Position numbers and translations under genes: made by a program. Shown here in pieces: positions 37,826 to 46,861 of a stretch of DNA of 64,000 bases; within the stretch, counting starts at the first letter, position 1, and each line of letters starts with the position of its first letter. The notes under the pieces are model-generated. The model was not told where the DNA came from, did no database searches, and was given only the letters and a program-made list of their open reading frames with translations. The stretch is taken from contig NZ_CP095187.1 of the NCBI RefSeq assembly GCF_022965755.1, positions 2,294,001 through 2,358,000 on the forward strand, given 5' to 3'. This DNA comes from Pseudoxanthomonas sp. F37. Lineage in GTDB: Bacteria > Pseudomonadota > Gammaproteobacteria > Xanthomonadales > Xanthomonadaceae.

Positions 37826-38736
37826 GCCAGCGACCTCTCGACCGACAGGACCATCAGGCCCTGCGCACCGGCGCGCTGCAATTCCTCCAGCCGCTGCCAG
37901 GTGACGGCGCCGTGGCACATGGCCTGCAGCGACAGGCGTCCGTCCTCGCCGCCCGGCAGCGTGACCAGGCCATCGCTGTCGGTCAGCAGGCGCGACAGCG
38001 CCGGCACGGTCTCGCGCTCGGCACGGAACATCAGCAGCTTGCTGTCCTTGAGTTTCAGCACGCCGTCGAGGCGGCGCAGCAGCATGTCGGCCAGGCCGGC
38101 GCGGGCGTCGTCGAACTCGCGCGCCGGTCCGGCCAGCACCGCCTCGCTGTCGAGCAGGGTTTCCACCGGCTTCAACTGGTTGGCGGCGAGCGTGGCGCCG
38201 CTGGAAACCAGATCGCAGATCAGGTCCGCGGTGCCCAGCTTCGGCGCGATCTCCACCGAGCCCGACAACTCGACGACCGCCGCCTCGATCCCGCGTGCCT
38301 GCAGCCACTGCCGCAATACCGACGGATAGCTGGTGGCGATGCGCAGGCCCTGCAGCTGCTGCGGCCCCTGCCATTCCCAGCTTTCGGGGACGGCCAGCAT
38401 CAGGCGGCAGCTGCCGAAGCCGAGCGGACGCAGTTCGCGATAGGCCTGCGGCAGCCCGATCAGGGCCCGCTCGCCGGCCTGTTCGTCCAGCTCGTTGCGC
38501 CCGACGATGCCGAAATCGCACACGCCGTCGGCGATCAGGCCGGGAATGTCGTCGTCGCGCACCAGCAGCAGGTCGACCGGCAGGGATTCGCCGTAGCAGA
38601 ACAGCTTGTCGCGGCTCTCGCGCCAGCTCAGGCCGCAGGCGGCCAGCAGGGTGCGGGCGGGTTCGGCCAGCCGCCCGCTCTTCTGGATGGCGATGCGCAG
38701 ACGCTCGCGCGTGGCGGGGGTCAGGGAGGGACTCAT
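37822..38736 (-). CDS. hisG: ATP phosphoribosyltransferase, long form
   Basis: 304 residues from ATG 38736. Long-type HisG: catalytic half ([51 protein letters not shown]) plus a C-terminal domain for histidine feedback. First, committed enzyme of histidine synthesis. An 8-base gap separates it from the regulator gene before it. Confidence 0.95.
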   Translation of the reverse strand: MSPSLTPATRERLRIAIQKSGRLAEPARTLLAACGLSWRESRDKLFCYGESLPVDLLLVRDDDIPGLIADGVCDFGIVGRNELDEQAGERALIGLPQAYRELRPLGFGSCRLMLAVPESWEWQGPQQLQGLRIATSYPSVLRQWLQARGIEAAVVELSGSVEIAPKLGTADLICDLVSSGATLAANQLKPVETLLDSEAVLAGPAREFDDARAGLADMLLRRLDGVLKLKDSKLLMFRAERETVPALSRLLTDSDGLVTLPGGEDGRLSLQAMCHGAVTWQRLEELQRAGAQGLMVLSVERSLA

Positions 38737-38744
38737 GGACGGAC

Positions 38745-39083
38745 TCAGTGGGAGGCGGAAGCCGTCGCCGCCTGCTGGCGGTGCACGGCGGCGGCGTAAC
38801 CGCCGGCGCCCCGCTCCAGGGTACGGGCGACGCGGCCGATGGTGGTCACGCTGACCTGGGTGAGGTCGTGGATTTCCCGGTAGGGAACACCCTTCAACAA
38901 GAGCGGCACCACGCGCCAGCGATCGGCCATGGCCTCCAGCTCGGCAGGCGTGCACAGATCTTCCAGGAAGGCCCGCACCTCGCCCGCGTCCGAAAGCGCC
39001 GCCAAGGCCCTGGCGAGGGCCTGGAGGGGGGCGTTGTCGGCGATTTCATCCTGGGGAGAGCGGCGCTTCATGTCGACGGTCAT
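38745..39083 (-). CDS. hisR: TrpR/YerC-family regulator at head of his operon
   Basis: 112 residues from ATG 39083 (a second ATG at 39071 is possible). All-helical TrpR-type repressor: [22 protein letters not shown] then [23 protein letters not shown], the helix-turn-helix (about 62-90). It heads the operon hisR-G-D-C-B-H-A-F-IE. A perfect inverted repeat lies 5 bases from its start. I recall a TrpR-family histidine regulator (HisR) having been predicted for Xanthomonadales by comparative genomics, with histidine as likely co-repressor; the identification here is by fold and position. Confidence 0.8.
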   Translation of the reverse strand: MTVDMKRRSPQDEIADNAPLQALARALAALSDAGEVRAFLEDLCTPAELEAMADRWRVVPLLLKGVPYREIHDLTQVSVTTIGRVARTLERGAGGYAAAVHRQQAATASASH

Positions 39084-39088
39084 GCACC

Positions 39089-39112
39089 AATGTATTAGCG
39101 TGTTAATACATT
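39089..39112. promoter_or_regulatory. Putative HisR operator (inverted repeat)
   Basis: AATGTATTA-GCGTGT-TAATACATT: nine-base arms with no mismatch, spacer six. It lies just before the hisR start and overlaps the -10 of the candidate promoter. It stands out as the most AT-rich stretch in this region. Confidence 0.82.
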
Positions 39113-39137
39113 AATCGAAGAGCAGAACGACCGTCAA
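39108..39137 (-). promoter_or_regulatory. Candidate sigma-70 promoter of his operon
   Basis: On the minus strand TTGACG (39137-39132) is followed after 17 or 18 bases by TTAATG or TAATGT (39114-39108), inside the operator. The overlap supports repression by the HisR protein. Confidence 0.55.
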
Positions 39138-39228
39138 GCCGGGGACTGTCTGGAATGCGGCGCGCTTTCCGTTACTTCCGGCATGGGCACGCCAGGGGAC
39201 CGACGATGGGCTGGAGCGGGCAAGGACG

Positions 39229-41133
39229 ATGAGTACACTGCCAAGGACGCCGGAGGGCGCCGCGGGCGACAGCCGCGGCGCCCGGAGCGGCCACCCGGGG
39301 GGGATGGGCATGGGGGAATGGAAGGACGTCATCCGGCACCGGCTAATGGCGCCGTGGTTCCTGGTGCTGGCGTTGTGGCCGCTGGCCGCCGCGGGCGCGA
39401 CGCAGGCGCACGTCTCACACGACGCCAGCTACCTGCCCTTGGCACCGCAGACCACCTACCTGCATGACGCCGGCGGCGCGGCCACGGTCCAGGACGCCAG
39501 GCGTCTGCACGCCGAGGGCCGTTTCGCGCCCCTGCCCGATGGCGATGCCTCGTTCGGGTTCCAGACCGGCGCATTCTGGTTCCGGGTGGACGTCGTCAAC
39601 GGCAATCCGCGCGAACAGCGCTGGCTGCTGGTGCAGCAGTACGCGCTGAGCGACCGCATCGACGTGTACGCGCGCTACCCCGATGGCCACACCGTCCACC
39701 ATGCCGGCGGCGACACGTTCCCCTTCGAGCAGCGCAGCATCCGCTACCGGCATCCGAACTTCTGGCTGGACCTGCCCAGCGGCCAGCCGGTCGAACTGCT
39801 GGTCAGGGTGCAGAGCCAGAGTTCGATGCAGGTGCCGCTGTTCCTGTACACGCCTGCGGCCTTCGCCGAGCTGTCGCGCGACGGCCAGCTGGGCATCGGC
39901 ATCTACTACGGCATTCTGCTGGCGCTGTTCTTCTACAACCTGGTGCTGTGGCTGGTGCTGCGCGACGGCAGCTATTTCTGGTACCTGTTCCACATCACCG
40001 CGTTCGGGCTGGTGCTGTTCACGCTCAACGGGCTGGGCTTCGAATACTTCTGGCCGCATTCCACCTGGCTGGCGGACAAGTCGGTGCCGCTGTCGGTCTG
40101 CCTGGCGCAGATCGGCATGCAGCAGTTCTCGCGCACCTTCCTCGACCTCAACACGCGATGGCGGCTGGGCGACCGCATCAGCAAGGCGATCATCGCGTTC
40201 TTCGTGCTGCTGGGCATCGCCGCCACCCAGTTGCCCTACCACGTGGCCACGCCGATCGCGTCGGCCGCCGTGTTCCCCAGCATCGTCTGGATCGCGGTGA
40301 TCACGCTGATGGTCGTGCGTACCGGCTACCGGCCGGCCAAGGTCTTCCTGCTGGCGTGGGCGATGTTCCTGCTGGGCACCGGCATCTTCGTGGCGCTGGC
40401 CTTCGGCCTGCTGCCCAAGACCTTCCTGACCGAATACGGCGTGCAGATCGGCTCGGCGCTGGAGATGCTGCTGCTGTCGGTGGCGCTGGGCTACCGCTAC
40501 GCCGCGCTGCGCAACGAAAACGAACGCATCGTGCGGCAGGCCAAGAACCAACTGGAAGAGCAGGTGGTCACGCGCACCGCCGAACTCAGGCAGGCCATGT
40601 CGGAACTGGAAAGCGCGCACCACCGGCTGCGCGAATCCAGCCGCCTCGACGGCCTGACCGATCTTTACAACCGCACCCATTTCCGCGAAGCGTTCGAGCA
40701 CCTGCTGTCGCAATCGCGGAATTCGCAGCGCCCCATCTCGCTGCTGATGATAGACCTGGACCACTTCAAGCGCGTCAACGATACCTACGGCCACCTGGTC
40801 GGCGACGACTGCCTGCGCGGCACGTCGAACACGCTGGCCGAGACGCTGCGCCCGCACGGGGCGTTGCTGGCGCGCTTCGGCGGCGAGGAATTCATCGCCG
40901 CCCTGCCCGGCATGGGCCTGGGCGAGGCCAGCGTGGTGGCCGAGGAACTGCGCCAGGCGCTGCGGGCCGCGCCATGCCGCAGCGGCGAACTGGAGATCGC
41001 GGTCTCGGCAAGCATCGGCGTGCACTGCGTGGACCTGGAGGCCCGCGACAGCCTGGAATCCGCGCTGCAGGTGGCCGACCAGGCGCTCTACACCGCCAAG
41101 GCCGAAGGGCGCGACTGCGTGCGGACGTTGTAG
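39229..41133 (+). CDS. 7TM-DISM diguanylate cyclase
   Basis: 634 residues if the ATG at 39229 is used (AAGGAC precedes it closely); ATG 39304 is an alternative that removes 25 residues. After a signal segment (ALWPLAAAGATQA) a periplasmic sensor (about 60-215, 7TMR-DISMED2 type) is followed by seven hydrophobic helices (about 220-425), a coiled coil (NQLEEQVVTRTAELRQAMSEL) and a GGDEF domain with intact ARFGGEEF near residue 550 and IDLDHFKRVNDTYGH. No I-site RxxD is obvious. It makes c-di-GMP on an external cue; the ligand is unknown. Divergent from hisR. Confidence 0.88.
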   Translation: MSTLPRTPEGAAGDSRGARSGHPGGMGMGEWKDVIRHRLMAPWFLVLALWPLAAAGATQAHVSHDASYLPLAPQTTYLHDAGGAATVQDARRLHAEGRFAPLPDGDASFGFQTGAFWFRVDVVNGNPREQRWLLVQQYALSDRIDVYARYPDGHTVHHAGGDTFPFEQRSIRYRHPNFWLDLPSGQPVELLVRVQSQSSMQVPLFLYTPAAFAELSRDGQLGIGIYYGILLALFFYNLVLWLVLRDGSYFWYLFHITAFGLVLFTLNGLGFEYFWPHSTWLADKSVPLSVCLAQIGMQQFSRTFLDLNTRWRLGDRISKAIIAFFVLLGIAATQLPYHVATPIASAAVFPSIVWIAVITLMVVRTGYRPAKVFLLAWAMFLLGTGIFVALAFGLLPKTFLTEYGVQIGSALEMLLLSVALGYRYAALRNENERIVRQAKNQLEEQVVTRTAELRQAMSELESAHHRLRESSRLDGLTDLYNRTHFREAFEHLLSQSRNSQRPISLLMIDLDHFKRVNDTYGHLVGDDCLRGTSNTLAETLRPHGALLARFGGEEFIAALPGMGLGEASVVAEELRQALRAAPCRSGELEIAVSASIGVHCVDLEARDSLESALQVADQALYTAKAEGRDCVRTL

Positions 41134-41148
41134 GCGCGGGATGCGGAT

Positions 41149-41204
41149 GCGGGAGCGACGCAGGTCGCGCGCGTCGAAGCTATCGCGACTCGCGTCGCTC
41201 CCGC
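41149..41204 (+). repeat. GTAG-related palindromic repeat pair 5
   Basis: GCGGGAGCGACGCAGGTCGCGCG and its inverse ending CGTCGCTCCCGC, separated by a few bases. It lacks the GTAG but keeps GGAGCGAC and is like pair 1. It lies between the two convergent genes and may act as a terminator. Confidence 0.7.
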
Positions 41205-41220
41205 ATCGGATTTGAAGGCC

Positions 41221-43110
41221 TCAGCGGTTGCGGACCGCGGCCAGGATCTCGCCCGATTCGACCAACCGCACGGCGGTGGCGACTTCGCCATCCAGCGCGC
41301 GATCGCGGTCGAGGAAGGGGATCTTCGCGCGGATCGCCGCATGCGCGGCAGCCACGGCATGTCCCGGATGGAAGGCTTCGCTGGCCGCCAGCGCGGCGCG
41401 CAGGGCATCGACCTCGGCCAGGAACACGTCGCGCCCTTCGGCGCCCGGCTGCGGACCGCCCGCCACCTTCGTCGCCAGTCCTTCGGCATCGGTGCGGGCC
41501 GACAGTGCGCGCGCGGCATTGATCATGTCGCGCCGCAGGTCCAGCGCCTGTGCGGCGGTGTAGAGCTCCAGCGCCAGCACCTTGCCCAGGTCCTGCACCA
41601 TGGCCAGCACGTGGCGCGCCTCGTTGGCGCCCATCGACACATGGTCTTCCGCGTTCGCACTGGTCGGCACCGAGAACACGCTGGCCGGATGCGCGCGGCT
41701 TGCCAGGTCGTTGACGATGGCCGCGGCGGTGTACTGCACGATCATGTGGCCCGACTCGGTGCCGTCCTCGTTGCCGATCAGGAACGCCGGCAGCCCGTCG
41801 TTGGTGGCCGGATCGACCAGCTTGTTGAGGCGGCGCTCGGAGATCGACGCCAGGGTGGGAATGGCCGCCTTCACATAGCTCATCGCCAGCGCCAGCGGCA
41901 TGCCGTGGAAATGACCGGCGGAAATCACCTGCTCCTCGACATGCCGGGCTTCGCGGTCCGGGAACACCAGCGGGTTGTCGGTGACCGCGTTGAGTTCGAT
42001 CTCCAGCACGCGCTTGGCCTGCTCCACCGCATCGCGCACGGCGCCGTGCACCTGCGGGATGCAGCGCAGCGAGTAGCTGTCCTGCGGCTGGTGCTTCTTG
42101 CCGCCGCGGAACGGCATGAAGCGCTGGTAGAACTTTTCCCGGCCGTGGCGCTGCCCGGTGGGCACCCAGTCCCAGCCGATGTCGAAGCGCAGCGCCTGCG
42201 CTTCCGGCGTGTCCCAGCTGTCCGGCAGCCAAGTGCGGAAGCGTGGCACCAGATGGTAGGGAATGTCGGCCAGCGTCGATCCATCCAGCAGGTCGCGCAG
42301 CCGCGCCGCCACATGCACCTGGCCCGGGTGCGGGCGCAGGGCGTGCACTTCCTCCGCGAAGGCGCCCAGGCGGCCGGCGAACGCATCGAGGGTCATCGCG
42401 GCGGCCAGGTCGGCCGTATCCAGCAGCTGGTCCAGCCGGTAGGTCGCCAGCACGCCCATCGCCAGCATCTGCGCGGTGCCGTTGTTCAGGGCCAGGCCTT
42501 CCTTGTACGAGAGCGAGACCGGCGACAGCCCGGCGCGCTCCAGCGCCTCGGCACCGGACATGCGCTCGCCTCCATGGAAGGCCTCGCCCCCGCCCAGCAG
42601 CACGATGGCCAGGTGCGACAACGGCGCCAGGTCGCCGGACGCGCCCACCGAACCCAGCGACGGCACCACCGGCACGATGCCGGCGTTGAGCATGGCCGCA
42701 AGGGCCTGCAGCGTTTCCACGCGGATGCCGGAATGCCCCTTCAGCAGCGTGTTGATGCGGATGCCCAGCATGGCGCGGACGATCTCCGGCGCCATCGGCT
42801 CGCCCACGCACACGGCGTGGGTGACGATCAGGTTGTACTGGAGTTCCTCGTGCAGCGAACGCCCGGACTTCGTCGCGCCCGGCAGTTCGTCGCGCAGCGG
42901 GTGCGCGCCCAGCAGCTTGTCGGCATTGCTGCCGAAGCCGGTGGACACGCCGTAGATCGGCTCTTCGCGACGCACCTGTTCGGCCAGGAAGTCGGCCGCG
43001 CGGGCGACGTCCTTCAGCGCGCCCTTGTCCAGCTCGACGCTGGCGCCGAAGGCGATCTCGACCAGCCGGTCGCGGGTGAGCGACTTGCCATCCAGCAGGA
43101 TCGGCTTCAT
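41221..43110 (-). CDS. Histidine/aromatic ammonia-lyase family enzyme, long form
   Basis: 629 residues; family members such as Pseudomonas HutH are about 510. The MIO-forming triad ASG (157-159, GSVGASGDLAPL) and the catalytic tyrosine in YGVSTGFG (53) are present. In the selectivity loop the pair Thr97-His98 (LIVTHAV) resembles the Ser-His of histidine ammonia-lyases, favouring histidine, but it is not identical. Two departures: an insertion of about 55 residues (281-340, DIPYHLVPRF...QPQDSYSLRC) and a longer C terminus. Its ATG is one base after the hisS stop. Histidine, phenylalanine, tyrosine or another amino acid are all possible substrates. Confidence 0.8.
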   Translation of the reverse strand: MKPILLDGKSLTRDRLVEIAFGASVELDKGALKDVARAADFLAEQVRREEPIYGVSTGFGSNADKLLGAHPLRDELPGATKSGRSLHEELQYNLIVTHAVCVGEPMAPEIVRAMLGIRINTLLKGHSGIRVETLQALAAMLNAGIVPVVPSLGSVGASGDLAPLSHLAIVLLGGGEAFHGGERMSGAEALERAGLSPVSLSYKEGLALNNGTAQMLAMGVLATYRLDQLLDTADLAAAMTLDAFAGRLGAFAEEVHALRPHPGQVHVAARLRDLLDGSTLADIPYHLVPRFRTWLPDSWDTPEAQALRFDIGWDWVPTGQRHGREKFYQRFMPFRGGKKHQPQDSYSLRCIPQVHGAVRDAVEQAKRVLEIELNAVTDNPLVFPDREARHVEEQVISAGHFHGMPLALAMSYVKAAIPTLASISERRLNKLVDPATNDGLPAFLIGNEDGTESGHMIVQYTAAAIVNDLASRAHPASVFSVPTSANAEDHVSMGANEARHVLAMVQDLGKVLALELYTAAQALDLRRDMINAARALSARTDAEGLATKVAGGPQPGAEGRDVFLAEVDALRAALAASEAFHPGHAVAAAHAAIRAKIPFLDRDRALDGEVATAVRLVESGEILAAVRNR

Positions 43111-43111
43111 C

Positions 43112-44494
43112 TCAGCGCCCCGCCAATGCGCGGGCCTGTTCCAGCTCCACCTTCAGGCTGCTGGCCAGTTCCTCGCGCTTCACTTCGAACTGCTGCTCGC
43201 GCAGCAGGTCCTTCACCGTCACCGCGCCGCGTGCGCGCTCGTCCTCACCGGCCAGCACGACGAAGCGGATGCCGGCGCGCGAAGCGTACTGGAACTGCTT
43301 GGCCAGCTTGCGGCCTTCCATCTGCACTTCGGTGTTGATGCCGGCCGCGCGCAGGCGCCGGGCGATGTCCAGCGACTCGGCCAGCTGGCCCTCGTCCATC
43401 AGGGCCACCATGGCCTGCACGCTGCTCTCGTCGCTGCCGGCGATCAGGCCGGCTTCGCGCAGCTGCCAGAACAGGCGGGTCAGGCCGATGGAGATGCCCA
43501 CGCCCGGCAGCTTCGACTTGGTGTAGTGGCTGGCCAGGTCTTCGTAGCGGCCGCCCGAGCAGATCGAGCCGATCTGCGGGTAGCCGTCCAGCTGGGTCTC
43601 GTAGACGGTGCCGGTGTAGTAATCCAGGCCGCGGGCGATGGAGAAGTTCAGGCAGTACGCGCTCTCGGGCACGCCCAAGGCCTTCACCAGTTCCAGCACC
43701 TCGCGCAGTTCGGCGATGCCCTGGTTGAAGGTGTCGCTGCCCTGCCCCAACGCGTCCAGCCGCGCCAGCGCGTCGGCATGGCCGGTGCTGCGCACGGCGA
43801 CGAAGTCGAGGATGCGGTCCACGCCCCCGGCCGACATGCCGAAGCCTTCGCCGGTCAGCGTCTGGCGCACGTAGTCGGCGCCACGCTTGTCCAGCTTGTC
43901 GACTTCGCGCAGCACCATCGCCTGCTGTTCGCTGTCGGTGACGCCCTGCGCCTCGAAGAAGCCGCGCATCAGCTTGCGGTTGTTCAGCTGGATGGTGAAG
44001 TCGCCGATGCCCAGGTCGCTGAACACCGCGTGGATCACCGCCAGGATCTCGGCGTCGAAGCGCACGCTCAGTGCGTCCTTGCCGATCACGTCGATATCGC
44101 ACTGGTAGAACTCGCGGAAGCGGCCGCGCTGCTGGCGCTCGCCACGGTAGACGCGCTGGATCTGGTAGCGGCGGAACGGGAAGGTCAGTTCGTGTTCGTG
44201 TTCGGCCACGTAGCGGGCCAGCGGTACGGTCAGGTCGAAACGCAGCGCCAGTTCGGGCAGGCCCTCGCCTTCCTTGGCCAGTGCGCCGGTGGACTGGACG
44301 AAGTAGACCTGGCGCTCGGTCTCGCCGCCGGACTTGGTCAGCAGGGTCTCGGACAGTTCGAAGACCGGCGTTTCCACGGGCAGGAAGCCGAAGCGCTCGT
44401 AGTTCCGGCGGATGGTGTCCAGCATGCGCTGGAAGGCGATCTGCTCGCGCGGGAGCAGTTCCATCACTCCGGGCGGGGTACGGGGCTTGATCAA
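43112..44494 (-). CDS. hisS: Histidyl-tRNA synthetase
   Basis: 460 residues. Class II aminoacyl-tRNA synthetase with motif 2 ([27 protein letters not shown]), the HisA signature [11 protein letters not shown] (about residue 285) and motif 3 ending [13 protein letters not shown], then an anticodon-binding domain (about 365-460). It charges tRNA-His. It is followed immediately by the ammonia-lyase gene. Confidence 0.95.
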   Translation of the reverse strand: MIKPRTPPGVMELLPREQIAFQRMLDTIRRNYERFGFLPVETPVFELSETLLTKSGGETERQVYFVQSTGALAKEGEGLPELALRFDLTVPLARYVAEHEHELTFPFRRYQIQRVYRGERQQRGRFREFYQCDIDVIGKDALSVRFDAEILAVIHAVFSDLGIGDFTIQLNNRKLMRGFFEAQGVTDSEQQAMVLREVDKLDKRGADYVRQTLTGEGFGMSAGGVDRILDFVAVRSTGHADALARLDALGQGSDTFNQGIAELREVLELVKALGVPESAYCLNFSIARGLDYYTGTVYETQLDGYPQIGSICSGGRYEDLASHYTKSKLPGVGISIGLTRLFWQLREAGLIAGSDESSVQAMVALMDEGQLAESLDIARRLRAAGINTEVQMEGRKLAKQFQYASRAGIRFVVLAGEDERARGAVTVKDLLREQQFEVKREELASSLKVELEQARALAGR

Positions 44495-44643
44495 GCGGGC
44501 AACTCCGGCATGCGTAGACAGCGCATTTTACGTGTCCGGCGCCATCGGCCGCAGCCTTCCGGCGCAGCGGACCCGGGCGCGGCGGAAAGTCGGCCCCGGG
44601 TCTTGCCCAGGCCGGGGCCGCTCACTATAATGGCGCGCTCAGT

Positions 44644-44720
<77 letters not shown>

Positions 44721-44732
44721 ACAAAGAAGTGC

Positions 44733-44768
44733 AAAAAGGCTGGAAATCTCAGGATTTCCGGCCTTTTT
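44733..44768 (+). terminator. Terminator downstream of tRNA-Pro
   Basis: AAAAAGGCTGGAAATC-TCAG-GATTTCCGGCCTTTTTTT: an 11 or more base-pair stem with a T-G wobble, flanked by an A run and seven T. Confidence 0.92.
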
Positions 44769-44904
44769 TTGTGCGCCCGGCCCTTGCCCCCTGTTCCGAG
44801 CAGAAGGCGGGCCGAGGCCGTACGGCCTCAACCGGATGCCGGCGCCCTGCTCCCTGGTGAGGGGGAAGGAGAAGAACGCTGGCGGGTCAACTCACGTCCG
44901 TGGC

Positions 44905-45305
44905 CGCAGCGTTGGACGGGGAACGGGGGTTCCACCCCGAAATCACGGACGGTTGTAGGAAGGCCGAGACCTTCTGGTCCTGCCTGGCGACTCTTCGCCG
45001 CATGCTGGGGTTGTGGAACCACTCGATGCATGCGAACACATCAGCCCTTGCTGCACCGAGTGTCGGGGAGCCGCCACTTCGGAACCGGCGGCCCCGGTCG
45101 GCGTGCAGGATCACCGGATGCGTGCCCGGCTGTCCTCGTGCGACTCACGGATGCGGTCAAGCAAGCGCTGATTGTCGAACTGGCGGGCACGGGGCGGGCG
45201 CTTGCTCCAGCCGCAATGGCCACTGGCCGACACCCGCAGGCAACGGCACATCCGTCGAACCGGCACCTCATCGCGACAACGTTCGATCGCCTGATACCTC
45301 AGGAT
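44905..45305 (-). pseudogene. Degraded IS3-family transposase OrfB remnant
   Basis: Minus-strand pieces: [20 protein letters not shown], then [12 protein letters not shown] (about 45302-45150), an OrfB N-terminal part; then after a junction near 45120 [13 protein letters not shown] (IS3 HxDxG-type core) and ARADVFACIEWFHNPSM, the OrfB C-terminal element (about 45120-44940). The central catalytic region with the first Asp is deleted and the frame is shifted at the junction, so no functional transposase remains. No terminal inverted repeat could be identified. It marks past mobile-element activity next to the tRNA gene. Confidence 0.72.
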
Positions 45306-45718
45306 GCTCCCGCCTGAATCGGCCTTCGTGCAAGCGTCCGCGATAAAAGGGGATGAACCCCGCGCGCGTAGCCCAACGATGAGCCGTGCATAAACCCCAC
45401 ACCGGAGTTTACACAATTTAACTCCAGCGAACTTTTCGCAACAAATGGGCGATCTACGATCGTCGGCGTCGCGCCCACGTCCGCAACCCGGGCAGGCCGA
45501 ATGCATCCCGGCATTACCGATCCCTTTCTATCAGGTGAGTCCTTCACCCGATGGCAGCCCACCCTGTGGTGCAGGAAGCCTCAGTCGACGGTCCCCACAG
45601 CAGTGCGGGTGGCCGATGCTCGCCAGCGAGCAGCTCCGCTGGCGCTCTGCCCTTTGGCCCGCCCGATACAAGGTGGCCGCGATTATGACGTTGCTCCACC
45701 CCCACAAACTACAAGAAC
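45306..45718. other. Gene-free spacer with a CpxR-like box
   Basis: No convincing gene. The DNA is less GC-biased than the flanks, for example around 45400-45440. It contains one candidate response-regulator site (45408-45422). Short frames here carry no family signature and no signal peptide could be found in frame with the next gene; a stop at 45686-45688 closes the frame upstream of its ATG. Confidence 0.6.
45408..45422 (-). promoter_or_regulatory. CpxR-like box 1
   Basis: On the minus strand GTTAA-ATTGT-GTAAA, the same two pentamers and spacing as the site before the response-regulator gene at 49546-49560 (GTTAA-ATTAG-GTAAA). It is about 300 bases before the TolC-like gene, in the spacer upstream of it. 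CpxR binds GTAAA-N5-GTAAA in either orientation. Confidence 0.6.
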
Positions 45719-46861
45719 ATGGTCCAGAAGCCAGCGCACGCGATTGCAGATGATCACTTCACCCCCCGTGGCGCTGCGTTGAGATCCTCACGCGCCAATG
45801 ACGATGCCCGACGTCACGTCTTCAGCAAGTACGAAACCCACTGGTACCTCGGCGCCATCGACCAGGAGCCCGCTGACGAAGGCACGCTGGCCAGCTGGTG
45901 GAGCCTCATGGGGCTGCCCAATCTTCCTCCTCTTGTCGATGTCCTGATTCGACAGTCCATTCAACTGTCCACGTCACATCTTCAATTGCGTCGCTCATTG
46001 ACGGCACTTCCCAGTCCTGCCTCGCAGGACGACGGTGATGACACCGCGGCCTATCCATGGATAGCGCGCATGGCGCTCTACCAGAACGAGCGCCTGTCCA
46101 TCATCGCTTCGTTCGCTTCTTGCTATGTGGCCTGCCTTCTAGTTTCCGAGCGAATGCAAAATGTTGTCCGTGGCATGGGGCAACTCCAGGCCTTCATTGA
46201 CGGCCTGGCGGACGGGGGAGCGGTGAAGTCGGCCCCGGCCGGCGTCATCACGCAGATGCACCAACTCCACACCAGGCACGAGTCGTTGGCGTCCGCCAGA
46301 GACGAAGCGCTGCTTTCTCTTGCCGAATTCCTCAGTGAACCCTTTGATGTCACCTATGGCCGGGTGCTTCTCGACCGATTGCCTCACGTGCCGGCGCCCA
46401 AGCCTGCCATTGGCACGCCTATGGACATGATCAACCGCCGGCCCGACCTGATCGCGCTGAATCATGCTCTTCAGATGGCCCAAAGCACGTCCGCCCCTGA
46501 TGGCGAGGCGGTATGCGCCGCGTCGCTTGACTATGACCGTGCCCGACTGGGCGCGCGTACCGAAGTTGAGCGCGCCATCCGGCGCATGCGGGCCCACAAC
46601 AATGCGCTTCCGGCTATCCGCGAATGTGTCCTGGTCGGCGAGCGTTCCATCAGGCAACTCGAGGACGAAGTGCTCCGCGGCCGGGCTCCGCTCGAGTCAT
46701 TGGCACACGCCCACTACGAGCTGTGCATACGTCGCGACCACGAGATCGAATGCCGCGGCAGCACGTACCTCGCATCGATCGACATCTATCGCGCCATCGG
46801 AGGCGGATGGCCCAGCGAAGGCTATCTGAATGCAGATCAGCCGCTGGAGCCCGTCAAGTGA
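45719..46861 (+). CDS. Divergent TolC/OMF-like protein without evident signal peptide
   Basis: 380 residues. Recognised by scattered outer-membrane efflux features: ASWWSLMGLPNLPPLVD near residue 60 (compare WWTLFGDPALDALV in NodT-type OMFs), a long heptad region, VPAPKPAIGTPMDMINRRPDLIALNHAL near residue 240 (compare the RRPD motif) and IYRAIGGGW near the C terminus. Compared with typical OMFs (about 470) the segments for the two membrane beta-strand hairpins are short or absent, and no N-terminal signal or lipobox is visible. It may be a periplasmic alpha-barrel relic, a soluble variant or a decayed gene with unusual regulation. Its stop overlaps the BamA-like start (GTGA). Confidence 0.6.
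   Translation: MVQKPAHAIADDHFTPRGAALRSSRANDDARRHVFSKYETHWYLGAIDQEPADEGTLASWWSLMGLPNLPPLVDVLIRQSIQLSTSHLQLRRSLTALPSPASQDDGDDTAAYPWIARMALYQNERLSIIASFASCYVACLLVSERMQNVVRGMGQLQAFIDGLADGGAVKSAPAGVITQMHQLHTRHESLASARDEALLSLAEFLSEPFDVTYGRVLLDRLPHVPAPKPAIGTPMDMINRRPDLIALNHALQMAQSTSAPDGEAVCAASLDYDRARLGARTEVERAIRRMRAHNNALPAIRECVLVGERSIRQLEDEVLRGRAPLESLAHAHYELCIRRDHEIECRGSTYLASIDIYRAIGGGWPSEGYLNADQPLEPVK

Noticed and set aside
44769-45718. Several short frames after tRNA-Pro as genes
   Set aside because: Apart from the transposase fragments, they match no family and have no ribosome-binding sites.
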